Shown here in pieces: positions 1 to 8,811 of a stretch of DNA of 16,206 nucleotides; within the stretch, counting starts at the first letter, position 1; each line of letters starts with the position of its first letter. The position numbers were made by a program, and so were the translations under genes. Below the pieces are notes generated by a model. That model had not been told where the DNA came from, did not search any database, and saw only the letters and a list, made by a program, of their open reading frames with translations. This DNA is from Polyrhizophydium stewartii (taxonomy: Eukaryota > Chytridiomycota > Chytridiomycetes > Rhizophydiales), in contig JADGIZ010000316.1 of assembly GCA_027604665.1 (NCBI GenBank), forward strand, positions 1 to 16,206, written 5' to 3'.

Positions 1-160
1 TTGCAGGGCAGCGGCGCACCAGAGCCGTTCGGCGTTGTCGTCGTGCAGCTCCGGCTTGACCCACGGTGCATCCGGCGTCGTCGTCGCCCGGCGGTGCTCC
101 GCCTCGCACCACTCTTGGGCGTCGTCGATGGCCTTCCAGAACTGCCCACGGGCAGCGTCG
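1..160 (-). other. Probable extra exon at left edge
   Basis: Reading leftward from 160, the frame is open to the window edge with a protein-like composition (GQFWKAIDDAQEWCEAEH, APWVKPELHDDNAERLW). The preferred reading is a downstream exon of the coiled-coil gene, spliced with a 131-nt intron (161-291, GTGGGA to CAG). The alternative is a separate gene. The same frame is open upstream to an ATG at 285, giving an Arg-rich N-terminus (MDRLMCLNSF to RLLATQAS) that resembles a mitochondrial presequence. That would need a start codon overlapping the preceding stop, which is unlikely in a fungus. No family recognised. Confidence 0.45.
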
Positions 161-1970
161 CTGGCCTGCGTGGCAAGGAGGCGGGGCGCAGTCAGCGCTG
201 GAGCAGACACCCGTCGCGGCTGCTGTTGCCGCGCACCGAGTTCATTCCGAGCGGGGAAAGAGTTCAAGCACATCAGCCGGTCCATTCCCACGACGAGACG
301 GCTGCCGGTGGCTGGGGCTGAGCCGTGCTGCGAGAGGTGCCAGGAGCCTGCCCGACGGCGCCCGGAGCCAGGCTGATGCTGGCGATGTTGGCCGCAAGGG
401 CGTCGCCCGGGTGCACGCCGATCTGCTCAGCGGCGTGCTGCTTGGCATCATTGGGCAGCGGAGGCAGCGGGCGTTGGACATCGGGCTGGGCCTGGATCTG
501 AGCCTGCGGGTGCGGCGTGCGGTCTGCGGCAGGCTCGCGGTGGAGCGGCGGAGCCTCGGAAGGCGTGGCATGCATGGCTGGCGCTGCGGGCGTGGCCGGG
601 GCAAGAGGGGAAACAGGCATCGCAGGCGTGGCCATAACGCCGGCGAGCCTCATGGCCTTGACAGCGTCGGACGGGTCCGCGAACGGGCCTAGATGCGGCA
701 TGATTGCGTTTGGCCGGCGCTTTTCGGACAGATCGTCCATGCTCAGCATCGGTCGCCCAGAGAGTGCCGAGGAAGGTGCCGACCGCGCCGACGCCGACAC
801 CGCCCGGACCGAGCGGGTTTCGACGGACACGGCAGTCGGGCTTCCGGCAACGACGATTGCAGGGGCCTTTTCCGACAGGCTGGCATCCCTTTCGCGCCTC
901 TCCGAGAGTGCCCTGGCCAGCCGGCTGGTGGCAGTCGTGTCTGGCGCCGAGCTGATCTGCGAGAGCTTAAGCGGCAGAGACTTGATGAACGACAGCTCGT
1001 TGCGGATCACGTCGATGATTCCGTTCTCGACAATCTCAAGCTTGGACTCGCACTGCGCGTACACTTTCTCGTCCAGACGCTGAGTGAGCGTGTCGAACTT
1101 GATCGACATGTCGCGCATAAGCGTGGCGGCCATCTCGACGATCGCGCCGACCTCCTTCTCGCGGGCTGTGCCGCAGGACTCCAGGAAGCCGATACGTGTG
1201 GAAAGCGCTTCGAGCGAGCTCTTGACTGCAAGCCGGCTCCCGTCAGCGTCGCTGAGTGGCATTGCGCCTGTCTCTGCAGCCGTGTAAGCTCGCACCATTC
1301 ACCGTCGTATGTGTGGTTCCAAGCGACTTCTTGAGTCCGCTCAATCTAGCCTGTCGCAAGAACTGTCAGCCAATGAGTCCCGAGTGTATTGCGCTGCAAA
1401 AACTCACGTCACGGAAGTGGCGCAGGGCAGGCTCAATGCCGTGGATCTTGTCAATCTCCGCCGCCAGCGTGTCCCGCGTAAAGTACTTTGTAAACTTGTC
1501 CTAGGCCCCCTGGTCAGCTGCAGCCGTTGCGGAGTCGCATCGAGTTCAGCGACTCACGATCTCGGTGTTGGGAATCTCGACCTCCATGGCCATCTGGTCG
1601 AGAAAGTCGGAGAATTTGAGCTCGCAACGGGTCGCACCAAACGCCCGCTCAAAGAGGCTTTGTATTCCCGTATGCCAGCAGCATCAGCGTCGGCTCCAAT
1701 CGCAGGGATGCGATGTCTGCGTGCCACCGTCGATCGACCAGTCGATGCCAAGACGCACCTGAAGAGCGAGGCTTCCTTCTCCTTCCATGCGATCCAGCCG
1801 AGCTTCGTCGTGATCGCAAAGTGCATTGTCGTCGTCTCTGCGCCTGGTGGGGCTTCGGGCGCGTCGGACAGCGGCGAGTCGTCGGTGCCGCCCGGAGCAG
1901 CGACAGGCGTGCTGCTGGCCAGCTTGTCCAGCGTCTCTTGCTGCTTCTCGCCGCCGAAAAGGAAGCTCAT
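1..1970 (-). CDS. Unrecognised coiled-coil protein, 3'-partial at left edge
   Basis: I do not recognise the family. Five exons join in frame: 1970-1759, 1657-1558, 1500-1408, 1350-1296 and 1225 onward. The introns are 101, 57, 57 and 70 nt, with donors GTGCGT, GTGAGT, GTGAGT and GTGCGA and AG acceptors. The start is the ATG at 1970 (MSFLFGGEKQQ), 93 bp after the upstream stop. Residues about 50-150 look globular (LGWIAWKEKE, CELKFSDFLDQM, DKFTKYF). Residues about 154-245 form a charged helical, coiled-coil-like stretch (IGFLESCG, LTQRLDEKVYAQ, IRNELSFIKSL). The rest is disordered and rich in Ala, Pro and Ser. Unspliced, the last exon stops at 273-275 and gives about 470 residues. However, minus-strand bases 160-1 keep an open, coding-like frame (GQFWKAIDDAQEW, WVKPELHDD). 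A donor at 291 (GTGGGA) and acceptor at 161 would join it in frame, so I extend the gene to the edge. The body is more certain than this last join. Confidence 0.6.
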
Positions 1971-2063
1971 CGAGGCACTTGCTCTGGCGGTCCGGCAGAC
2001 GATGCGGCAGGTAAGAGCGGCCGAACGCGATCTGGCAAAGAATGCGCGGAGTATTTACTTTTC

Positions 2064-4952
2064 TCAGCGATCGCGATTCCATTGCGCATAGATCACATCC
2101 CATGGATTTCCCTTGAGGAGCATGTCGATCTCGACTTGCACTCTGTCTCCGCCGAGCCGCTGCAGATGACCGAGCACCATGCGTGCGTTTCGGCTCACGA
2201 TCTCGGTGTTGTTGTTCAAAACCACGGAAAGGCCCTTGAGCAGGTTGTGGCTAAGAAGCAGCTCCGTGAATGAGCCTGTTGTAAGACTGTCAGCAGCTTC
2301 AACCCAAAGCCTTGTGTTTTGTGCAGCTCACGAACCGTCAGCGGCAAAGAAGGAAATGGCTTTGAGGGCGTGCTCGATGACGGTCATGTTGTACGACGAC
2401 AGACAGCCAACGACGTGACCCGTGGCGCCGAGGCTGGCCATGCGATGCCGGCAATCCGCTGTCATGTCATCAGCATTTGTGCAGTCCCAGGCAGACCAAA
2501 GCGTAGACTCGAGTTCGCACCTTTTGATGCCATCGACGTGAGGCAGCAGCAAGCGTGGACAATGATTTGGTCTACCGAGAAACAAGGTTATTTTGAGCTC
2601 AGAAACAATTCACATCAGCCATCCCAACGAGACGCACCTGCATCCTGGAAGCAGGGAGCCAGAGCGACAGAGATCTTCTCGCACAGGTCTGCTGGAATGT
2701 CTGTCGGTATTCACGAACGACTCAGTGCAAGCCGACAGTATCCGCGAAGGCGTCTCAAGGTCACACCTTTTCGAGAAAGAAGCTTGCGCAGACTCGCCGC
2801 CGCATCAACGCGCAGAAAGAATTGGTCTGAGCCAAGCATCTCGAGAGCTTGCGTGACCTTTTCTACAAAAATGTCCCAGTCTCGTTTTGCCTTTTCCGCC
2901 GCAGTCATGCGCTGAGGCGCTTTTGGAGTCGCAATTTCGGCAACGGGCCGCTCTGGAGCTGCTGCTTGCTGTGAGGCGCGAGCGGCGGTCGGGGGCTGAA
3001 TCACCTCCGGCGGATTATTTGCGAGCTTGGGTGCAGGCTTCTGTTGCGGCAGTTTGATGGGTGGAGTCGCTTTCCGCGGCTTCGACACCGGCTTGGCTGA
3101 CGCCTTTCTTGTTGTTTTGACGGACACCTGCTCCGCCTTGCTTTGAGGTTTATCGGCTGCGCGTGATCATCAGCCATTGCATTAGTAGCGCAAATGGGTT
3201 TGAACAACTGGCCAGGCGGAAAACATACCAATAGCAGCCTGTGCGGCTATCTCTGGCGCAGCCGAGCTCAGCAGCTTTATCGCCGCGTTCTTGATGACAT
3301 TCAGATCGCGCCTATCGAAAGCAGGGCGATCTGAAGGTGATGCAGACGAGCTATCAACTGCTTTTTCATGATTCGGCTCGATATGCTCGTCACACTTGAT
3401 TCGCCTGGCAGACAGCGCTCGGGGCATCTTGCTGCGATTTTCGTCTTGTTTTGACGCAATCTCTGCCTTGCCGGGTACCGAGGCACTTGGCGGTCGATAG
3501 CTTCGGCACTTTTCCAGAAACTTGAGGACCTGCTGCTTGTTCGCCTTGGAGAAGTCGGGCTCCTGTACAAGCTGTTGCTCTGCGAGCGTCTTGAGGATCT
3601 TGATGACGTAGATAACGAGATCAAGCTGCTGCACTCGCATCAAGCTGAGCAGAGTGCGCAATCCGCCTGCGCGCACAAACTCGCGGGCGTGGCGCTCTAT
3701 CCCGCGGCGAGAGCGGTCAGCTATGCAAGTGCTAGACATTCGAGCGGAAACAGAGTTGGGTTCACTTGCTTTCCTTGACCATCAGGCCCAGGAACTGGAG
3801 CCAGATGGTGATGGTGCTTTCCGAGACGTGGCGAGTGAGCCCTGTCTCGATGACACGCATGAACCACAGCGGCATCTGCGCGCGACGTTCCGCTGGAGCC
3901 ACAGCCGTCAGATAGTGCCTTGGTGCTTCAGGCTCTCGCAACCAGCTCTGAAAGCTTCCCACCCTTTGATGCGACTGCCATTATGATGCCTAGCGCCGCC
4001 TTCTGGAGATCGGGGTCGTGTGCCTGCTGGTAGTTGAGATCGATGCACTTGCTGAGCAACTGCAGATTGCATCTCTCAACAATGCAGTCGCACACAGAGT
4101 CTGCAGATCAACTGGAGTCAGCAGTCTGCGCGATTACCATGCGCATTTAGATGGTCCGCACCAGCCTCGACCGCTTTGGAGAGCAGATCAATGATCTGGT
4201 ACGTGAATGCAAGACCTGGCTTTTGGAGGCACTGGTCCGCGACATCCACCAGGTTTGCAATCTGCTCGGGTTCGAGCGAGTCGACTTGAAGCGAAGATTC
4301 GTAAGCGTGGAGCTTGAATGAGCGTAGCGAGCAGCTGCAGCACCTTGGACGGCCAGCATGTCCAGCAGGCAGAGCGCGCGCAGCGACATATCGTCGTCCT
4401 CGCGCCAGCGCAGCACGCATGCCATGAACGCATTGAAGCCGCCCGCCTTGATCAGCTCGAGTCGGAAGAGCTCTGCGGTTGCTGATATCAGCGTGCGGTA
4501 TTCTTGGAATGGCACAGATGCCGGGCAGCATGGCACCTTCGTCATGAAGGCGACGGTCCAGGACCGACAGCGTGCGCTCGGCGACCGGCCGGATCGTCGA
4601 GAACGACACGAGATGCAGCATCGTGTCGAGCGTGGCTTCCATTCCTCCAGTTGGGGCGGCGATGATGCTGCGCATGTTGCCTGCGCGGTGGCCGGGTTGG
4701 CGACGCACAATCGGGCGGTTGTCGCAGCACGCTCGAGCCAGGCGGAGGCATGGACGCACTATGGGACATGAGGCGACCGAGGAGACTCGACGTCGACAGG
4801 CCGCCATGCTCGCTGAGCAAGTGGACAAAGGGCGGCGGCCCGGACTCTGTATGCCCGTCAGCGACTGCTCGGTCCGCAACCCGCTCAGGCCGAGTGACGG
4901 CCCACCGCGCCACCGCCCGCCGAGCAACATTCGAGGGAAAGTTGATATTCAT
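2064..4952 (-). CDS. ARM/HEAT-type helical-repeat protein, 12 exons
   Basis: Eleven introns restore one frame of up to 722 residues. They lie at 4681-4759, 4482-4536, 4285-4343, 4101-4161, 3876-3942, 3697-3769, 3157-3228, 2701-2766, 2572-2637, 2459-2520 and 2276-2335, and each is 55-79 nt. Residues about 45-330 and 525-715 are strings of amphipathic helices of ARM/HEAT type (RALCLLDMLAVQ, AGGLRTLLSLMRV, VRVDAAASLRKLL-like, LKGLSVVLNNNTEIVSRNAR). A basic Lys/Pro/Ala linker of about 180 residues joins them. Such folds are scaffolds, but the partner and the compartment are unknown. The stop is TGA at 2064-2066. The 5' end is uncertain: the longest frame begins at an ATG at 4952, only 10 bp from the divergent RPB7 start. 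An ATG at 4769 would give 661 residues, and an acceptor near 4847 (CATACAG) could belong to an unseen first exon. The intron at 3697-3769 appears to be GC-AG. Sure of a real multi-exon gene; no family assigned. Confidence 0.7.
3697..3769 (-). other. Putative GC-AG intron in the ARM/HEAT gene
   Basis: The exon encoding FLGLMVKE runs into a stop if not spliced (AAG TGA). The only short GT donor nearby (GTGAAC) would require a 34-nt intron. A GCAAGT donor, the usual GC-AG consensus, with an acceptor GGGATAG gives a 73-nt phase-1 intron. It contains a CTGAC branch-like site and restores the helical frame (RHAREFVRAGGL). The size matches its neighbours in the same gene. Confidence 0.5.
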
Positions 4953-4962
4953 TCTTTGCCCA

Positions 4963-6134
4963 ATGTTCTTCCTCGTGCGTGCCGCCGCTGGCGGCACCGG
5001 CGCACCGGCGGCGGGCTCGGCGCCGCGGCGAGCGGGCCAACAGAATGCACTCCCGCGAGGCCGATCCTTCCACACGGCCAGAGGCTGCCGGCAGCCCCAG
5101 CAGGCAGGCGGCCTTGCGGCTCGCGGCCGACTCCACTGCTCGTTGGACGTGATCCCGCGACCAGAGAAGCCGAGAGCCGGACGGCGGCCGGTCGTGGCGG
5201 CAGCAGCCCCCGGCGAGCGTCTCGCCGCGTGCACGCTATCGCTGCCTTGCGCCGCATGACTCCTCAGTGCTGCAGCCTGCTGGCCGCGCTGCCTGCCCGC
5301 GAGCTGCAGCCGAGAGGCGTCTTGCTGCCGCTGACAGAGGGCCGGACTGTCCGACGTGTGCAGAAGCAACTCTCGCACACAATCAACCTGCATCCACAGT
5401 ATTTTGGGCCGCAGATCCGCGCATACTTGACGCGGAGGCTCTACGAGGAGGTCGAGGGAACATGCTCTGGCCAGTACGGATACATCATCTCGGTTGTCGA
5501 CATTGTGGAGGTCGGCAAGGGCGTGCTTCAAACGAACACTGGGTTCGCCCAGTTCCAGATCCAGTATAAGGCAATTGTTTTCAAACCGTTCCGGAACCAG
5601 GTCGTCGACGGCATTGTGGCGACGGTCAACAAGGTTGGCGGCGGGCGCTTCGCCGTCTGGTGCGAGACAAAGGATATGCTCTGACCCAGAAACCGCTGCC
5701 TGGATGCACGATCGCGGTGGCTCGCGATGCAGATTGGGTTCTGGGCAGATGTCGGCCCGCTGCAGGTCTTTGTGTCGAGTCATGTGCGTCGGCGAGGTGT
5801 CGCGCGGCCAATGTGTCGGACTGCTGATGCACCTAACCTGGAGGCTGCTGACACGCCGAGCGCAGCTGATCCCGTCGTACCTCAAGTTCGACCCCAACTC
5901 AAACCCGCCGGCCTACATCGGCGACGGTCAGGAGATCGGCGAAGCGTCCGTGCGCATAGAAAAGGGCGAGAAAGTGCGGCTGCGGATTGTTGGCACGCGA
6001 GTCGATGCCACGGAGATTGTGGGTCATTGCGCTGCTACGACGCCATGGATGGGCAGATGCTGACCGTAAGCGCGTAGTATGCGATTGGGACGATCAAGGA
6101 GGATTACCTGGGGCCAGCGCAGGTCGCGCAATAA
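4963..6134 (+). CDS. RPB7: DNA-directed RNA polymerase II subunit RPB7
   Basis: RPB7 pairs with RPB4 to form the stalk of nuclear RNA polymerase II, which binds emerging RNA and helps initiation. Five exons: 4963-4974, 5364-5633, 5733-5783, 5866-6018 and 6078-6134. They encode 180 residues, against about 170 usually. The N-terminal Rpb7 half shows LSHTINLHPQYFGP, YEEVEGTCSGQYGYI, VFKPFRNQVVDG and FWADVGPLQVFVS. The C-terminal OB/S1 half shows KFDPNSNPPAYIG and RLRIVGTRVDATEI, and ends in the family's IGTIKEDYLGP motif. The start was chosen because families begin MFFL followed by a basic residue. ATGTTCTTCCTC sits directly before a GTGCGT donor and joins in frame to AAGCAACTCTCGCAC at 5364. 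Introns are 389, 99, 82 and 59 nt, all phase 0. The second donor (GTTGGC) is weak but gives the best family fit. The gene is divergent from the ARM/HEAT gene. Confidence 0.96.
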
Positions 6135-6135
6135 A
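6130..6135 (+). terminator. AATAAA overlapping the RPB7 stop codon
   Basis: The last codon CAA, the stop TAA and the next base A create a perfect AATAAA, the classical polyadenylation signal. Used as such, it would give RPB7 a very short 3' UTR, which fits the 107-bp gap to the next gene on the same strand. The hexamer could also be a coincidence of the stop context. Confidence 0.35.
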
Positions 6136-6241
6136 CGCCCCGTGATGCAAAGCTGCATCTGTTCGGATACGCACGACACAAGGCGCATCGAGAAGTGCCC
6201 ACCCAGCACAATCTCGTGCTTTCCGCGACAGACAACAATCC

Positions 6242-7521
6242 ATGTCGGTGCTCAAGGACGACAACGACAACAACGGCACGTTCCCGGGCTTCCTCAAGTC
6301 CGACTCCCTTGACGGGTCTCTGGCCGAGGCCATCAACGCCATCGAGCCCAACACCGTGCCCGTGCCAGCAGCGCCTGCCGCGCGCGGAGCACCCGTGGCG
6401 GGCCGCCGCGCGCGGCCGCAGCAGCAAGGCGGCCCAGATATCCAGCTCAGCGTGACCACCGATGGCGCGGGCAGCCAGGGCAACCTGACCAAGGCCGACT
6501 CGTCGAGCCACGACAACGTCACGATGCTGCTCAACCGCGCCGACTCGCTGCAGACACAGGTGCGCGAGCTCCTGCACGGGCTGGAGCGCTGAGCCACGAC
6601 TTTCGAGATCTGACACGGGCGATCGCCAGCTCAACATCCAGGAGCCCAAGTCGCCGCTGGCGGCGCGCAAGTCGCCCTTCAAGGCGTCGTTCAAGGGCAT
6701 GCTGCCCAAGTTCAGCCTGTCGGGCATGCTGCGGCAGGACGGCGCGGGCCGCAAGGGCGAGACCGAGGATGCGTCCGACGCGTTGTCGCCTACGGACGCC
6801 CTGTCGCCGTCTGGATCTGCGCTGTCGCCATCTGCAGCAGGCACGCCTGCAAGTGCGACCGCGGCCGGCGGAAGCGCAGGCGGGTCTCCTGCGCCGGGCG
6901 GGCAAGGCGGATCTACGCCCGGCGAGTCGTTTGCGAAGCGAGGGCGGCGCATCAGCCGCGGTGCAGCCTTCGCCCTGAATGACGACATTGACGACGAGAA
7001 AGTCAAGTGAGATGGCGCTTGCATGCTCGTTTCCCGGGCCATCTCCATGATTCTGACTCGCAGAACGCCATGCTGTCCTGTCTCGCCTTTGCAGAAAGAC
7101 AACAACGGTCTCTGGTCCGGTTGCCCAGACAGCGCCGACGGTCACAAGCACCGGCGACGGCATCACGGCAGTCATCCCGGATCTGATGGATGTCGAGGAC
7201 GAGGACATGAGTGCCATGGTCGCGGCCGCCCCTGCAGCGCGCAGCAAGACCATGAAAACCATTGGCGAGCTCGAGAGCGACATTGCGCAGGGCGACGGCA
7301 TTGCCAGCCACCTGCAGCACCTGTCTGTGCCGGGACTCGACCTGTCGCTGCTGATCAACGCTGCGCTGTGCCCGCCACAGCAGCTCGAGGAGCCCGACCA
7401 GCCATGGGACTGGGACGTGATCTTCACGCAGGTGTCCTCTGAGATGCAGGCGAGCGGCGATGTCGGGCCGCTGCTGAGCCCTGAGCTCATGCAGGCTCGC
7501 GCGGGCATCGCCGTTGTGTGA
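6242..7521 (+). CDS. IFT43: Intraflagellar transport protein 43 homologue (IFT-A complex)
   Basis: IFT43 is a small subunit of IFT-A, which drives retrograde transport in cilia and flagella. Exons 6242-6559, 6630-7006 and 7095-7521 encode 373 residues. The introns are 70 nt (GTGCGC, CTGACAC branch-like, CAG) and 88 nt (GTGAGA to TTTGCAG). The C-terminal third matches the family core in order: VIPDLMDVEDED, then MVAAAP, a basic stretch KTMKTIGELESDI, LDLSLLINAALCP, and the hallmark WDWDVIFTQVSSE near the end. The first two thirds are disordered, with LSP repeats and basic patches (KSPFKASFKG), and make the protein longer than its roughly 200-residue animal counterparts. The start ATG at 6242 is the first good one after RPB7. 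It could lie elsewhere, since the N-terminus is not conserved. Convergent with the hydrolase gene, with 63 bp between stops. Confidence 0.85.
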
Positions 7522-7584
7522 GCAATACACGTACCCCTGCTTCAGATCAAACGTGAAATGATATTTGCATTTTTGCGGCTCTGG
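7522..7584. other. 63-bp convergent 3' intergenic gap
   Basis: The IFT43 stop (7519-7521) and the hydrolase stop (7585-7587) face each other across 63 bp. The gap is richer in A and T than its surroundings. No AATAAA was seen on either strand. The two transcripts probably overlap at their 3' ends. Confidence 0.5.
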
Positions 7585-8769
7585 TCAGGCCGCGATGATC
7601 TTGTGTGTGGCGAGGAACGAGTCGAGATGCCGCAGCACCTCGTCACGCGCCTCCCACATGAGGGCGTGGCCGGCAGAAACACAGACGAACTGGAGCGGGG
7701 CCTTGCGGATCCACTCCTGAAGGTTTGTCGCGTTGGGGACCGGGTTCGTGACCACATCGAACTCGCCAAAGATCTGCGATGCAAGCGAATGGACGGTCAG
7801 AAGGCGCTGTCCCGCTGCAGTGCGGCTAGGCTGAGCAATGAACTCACGACCAGAGTGGGGACATTGACTGCCTCGAACTCGCTCTGTGACGCGACCTTGG
7901 CCTTGAAGGCACCAGACGAGACGTGTCAGATGGGCGGTATGACGGCAAGCTTGGAGATGGCCAGCACTCACGCCCAGCATCGCCAGCCTGACGACATGCG
8001 TCGGAGTTGCCTGGTTCCAGCGCAGCTGGCGCAGTCGAGTGTCGAGATCGGCGGTGTGGTACATGCGCGCGACGGATGCCGAGTACGGCCCGTTGAAGGT
8101 GTCCACGAAGCGGAAGATGTTGATTGCCGTGACCGAGGCAGCCGCGAGCGACGACTTTGGGCGGTCGATGGCATGGGGCTCCGAGAGCGGCGCCAGAAGG
8201 ACGAGCGCCGCAACCTCGATGTGCTTGGCGCGGAAGCGCGCGAGCAGCTGCGCGCACCTCGATGTGCCGAGCGAGTGGCCGACAAGCACGATGCGGCGGG
8301 TGCGCGGGCACTCGGCGGTAAAGGCGGCCACGACGCTGTCAAGCACGGCGTCGTTGTCGTAATCGGCCGGGTTCGTTGTGGCCTGGCTTCGGCCGTGGCC
8401 GACCATATCGAGCGCAAAGACCGAGCCCGCAGCGGACAGCTGCGGTATGAGCGGCGCCCACTGCGGTATCTGCCCGCCGAAGCCATGCACGAGCACAAAG
8501 CACACGCCGTCTGGCCTGGCTGGGTGCAGCTTGAGCAGGCGGTTGAGGCGGACGCCGTTGACGACGACAGGTGCCTCTGCCGCGCCGGTCAGCAGGGTGC
8601 ACGGGGCGGCCCGGGGGGGGGGCGTGCAGCGCGCACCAAAGGGCTCGAGCGCCTGCTCCTCGGGCGTGCGGCCGCAGTACGCCGCAAAGGCCCACTTGGC
8701 GTTGGTCCAGACCGCGGCGGCCACGGTGGCGGCGATGGCCGCGGCGGCGGTCGCTCGGGAGCGCGGCAT
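7585..8769 (-). CDS. Alpha/beta hydrolase with N-terminal membrane anchor
   Basis: A serine hydrolase of the alpha/beta fold (AB hydrolase-1, ABHD-like); the substrate is unknown. Exons 8769-7972, 7901-7848 and 7773-7585 encode 346 residues. The introns are 70 and 74 nt, both with GTGAGT donors, ending AAG and CAG. Residues about 6-22 form an Ala-rich hydrophobic stretch that is probably a signal anchor. HGFGG (95-99) is the oxyanion-hole loop and DMVGHGRS (121-128) follows it. The nucleophile elbow is GHSLG with Ser166. After splicing, the acid loop reads VPTLVIFGEFDVVT, with Asp290 as the likely acid, and CVSAGHALMWE supplies His320. All triad residues are therefore present, and splicing is needed to form the acid strand. 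The frame stays open upstream of 8769, but only as antisense of the next gene. An ester or lipid substrate is typical of the family and remains an inference here. Confidence 0.88.
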   Translation of the reverse strand: MPRSRATAAAAIAATVAAAVWTNAKWAFAAYCGRTPEEQALEPFGARCTPPPRAAPCTLLTGAAEAPVVVNGVRLNRLLKLHPARPDGVCFVLVHGFGGQIPQWAPLIPQLSAAGSVFALDMVGHGRSQATTNPADYDNDAVLDSVVAAFTAECPRTRRIVLVGHSLGTSRCAQLLARFRAKHIEVAALVLLAPLSEPHAIDRPKSSLAAASVTAINIFRFVDTFNGPYSASVARMYHTADLDTRLRQLRWNQATPTHVVRLAMLGVSAGHLQACRHTAHLTRLVWCLQGQGRVTERVRGSQCPHSGREFIAQPSRTAAGQRLLTVHSLASQIFGEFDVVTNPVPNATNLQEWIRKAPLQFVCVSAGHALMWEARDEVLRHLDSFLATHKIIAA

Positions 8770-8811
8770 TGCTCGATGACGGGCAAAACAGTCCTTCCTG
8801 AACTTTGAGAA
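8770..8811. promoter_or_regulatory. 42-bp divergent gap, putative bidirectional promoter
   Basis: Only 42 bp separate the hydrolase ATG (minus strand, 8769) from the claudin-like ATG (plus strand, 8812). Any core promoter must lie here or inside the neighbouring coding sequence. No TATA box is visible. The region beside 8812 is relatively AT-rich (CTGAACTTTGAGAA). Confidence 0.3.

Noticed and set aside
4681..4708. A 28-nt micro-intron (GTGCGT to CAG)
   Set aside because: A donor 51 nt upstream with the same GTGCGT and the same phase gives a 79-nt intron, in line with all other introns here.
4147..4930. Apparent frameshifts suggesting a pseudogene in the ARM/HEAT gene
   Set aside because: All frame changes are resolved by 55-79-nt introns with AG acceptors and plausible donors, and the joined frame keeps helical-repeat composition throughout.
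4542..5897. 451-residue open frame on the minus strand
   Set aside because: It runs antisense through RPB7, and its composition is Arg/Ala/Pro-rich GC shadow. Only its part below 4952 is used, as exon 1 of the ARM/HEAT gene.
6104..7508. Two minus-strand open frames of 333 and 325 residues
   Set aside because: Both are antisense to IFT43 exons, and the conserved protein signal is on the plus strand.
7558..8808. 416-residue plus-strand frame
   Set aside because: It is antisense to the hydrolase, whose triad motifs fix the coding strand.
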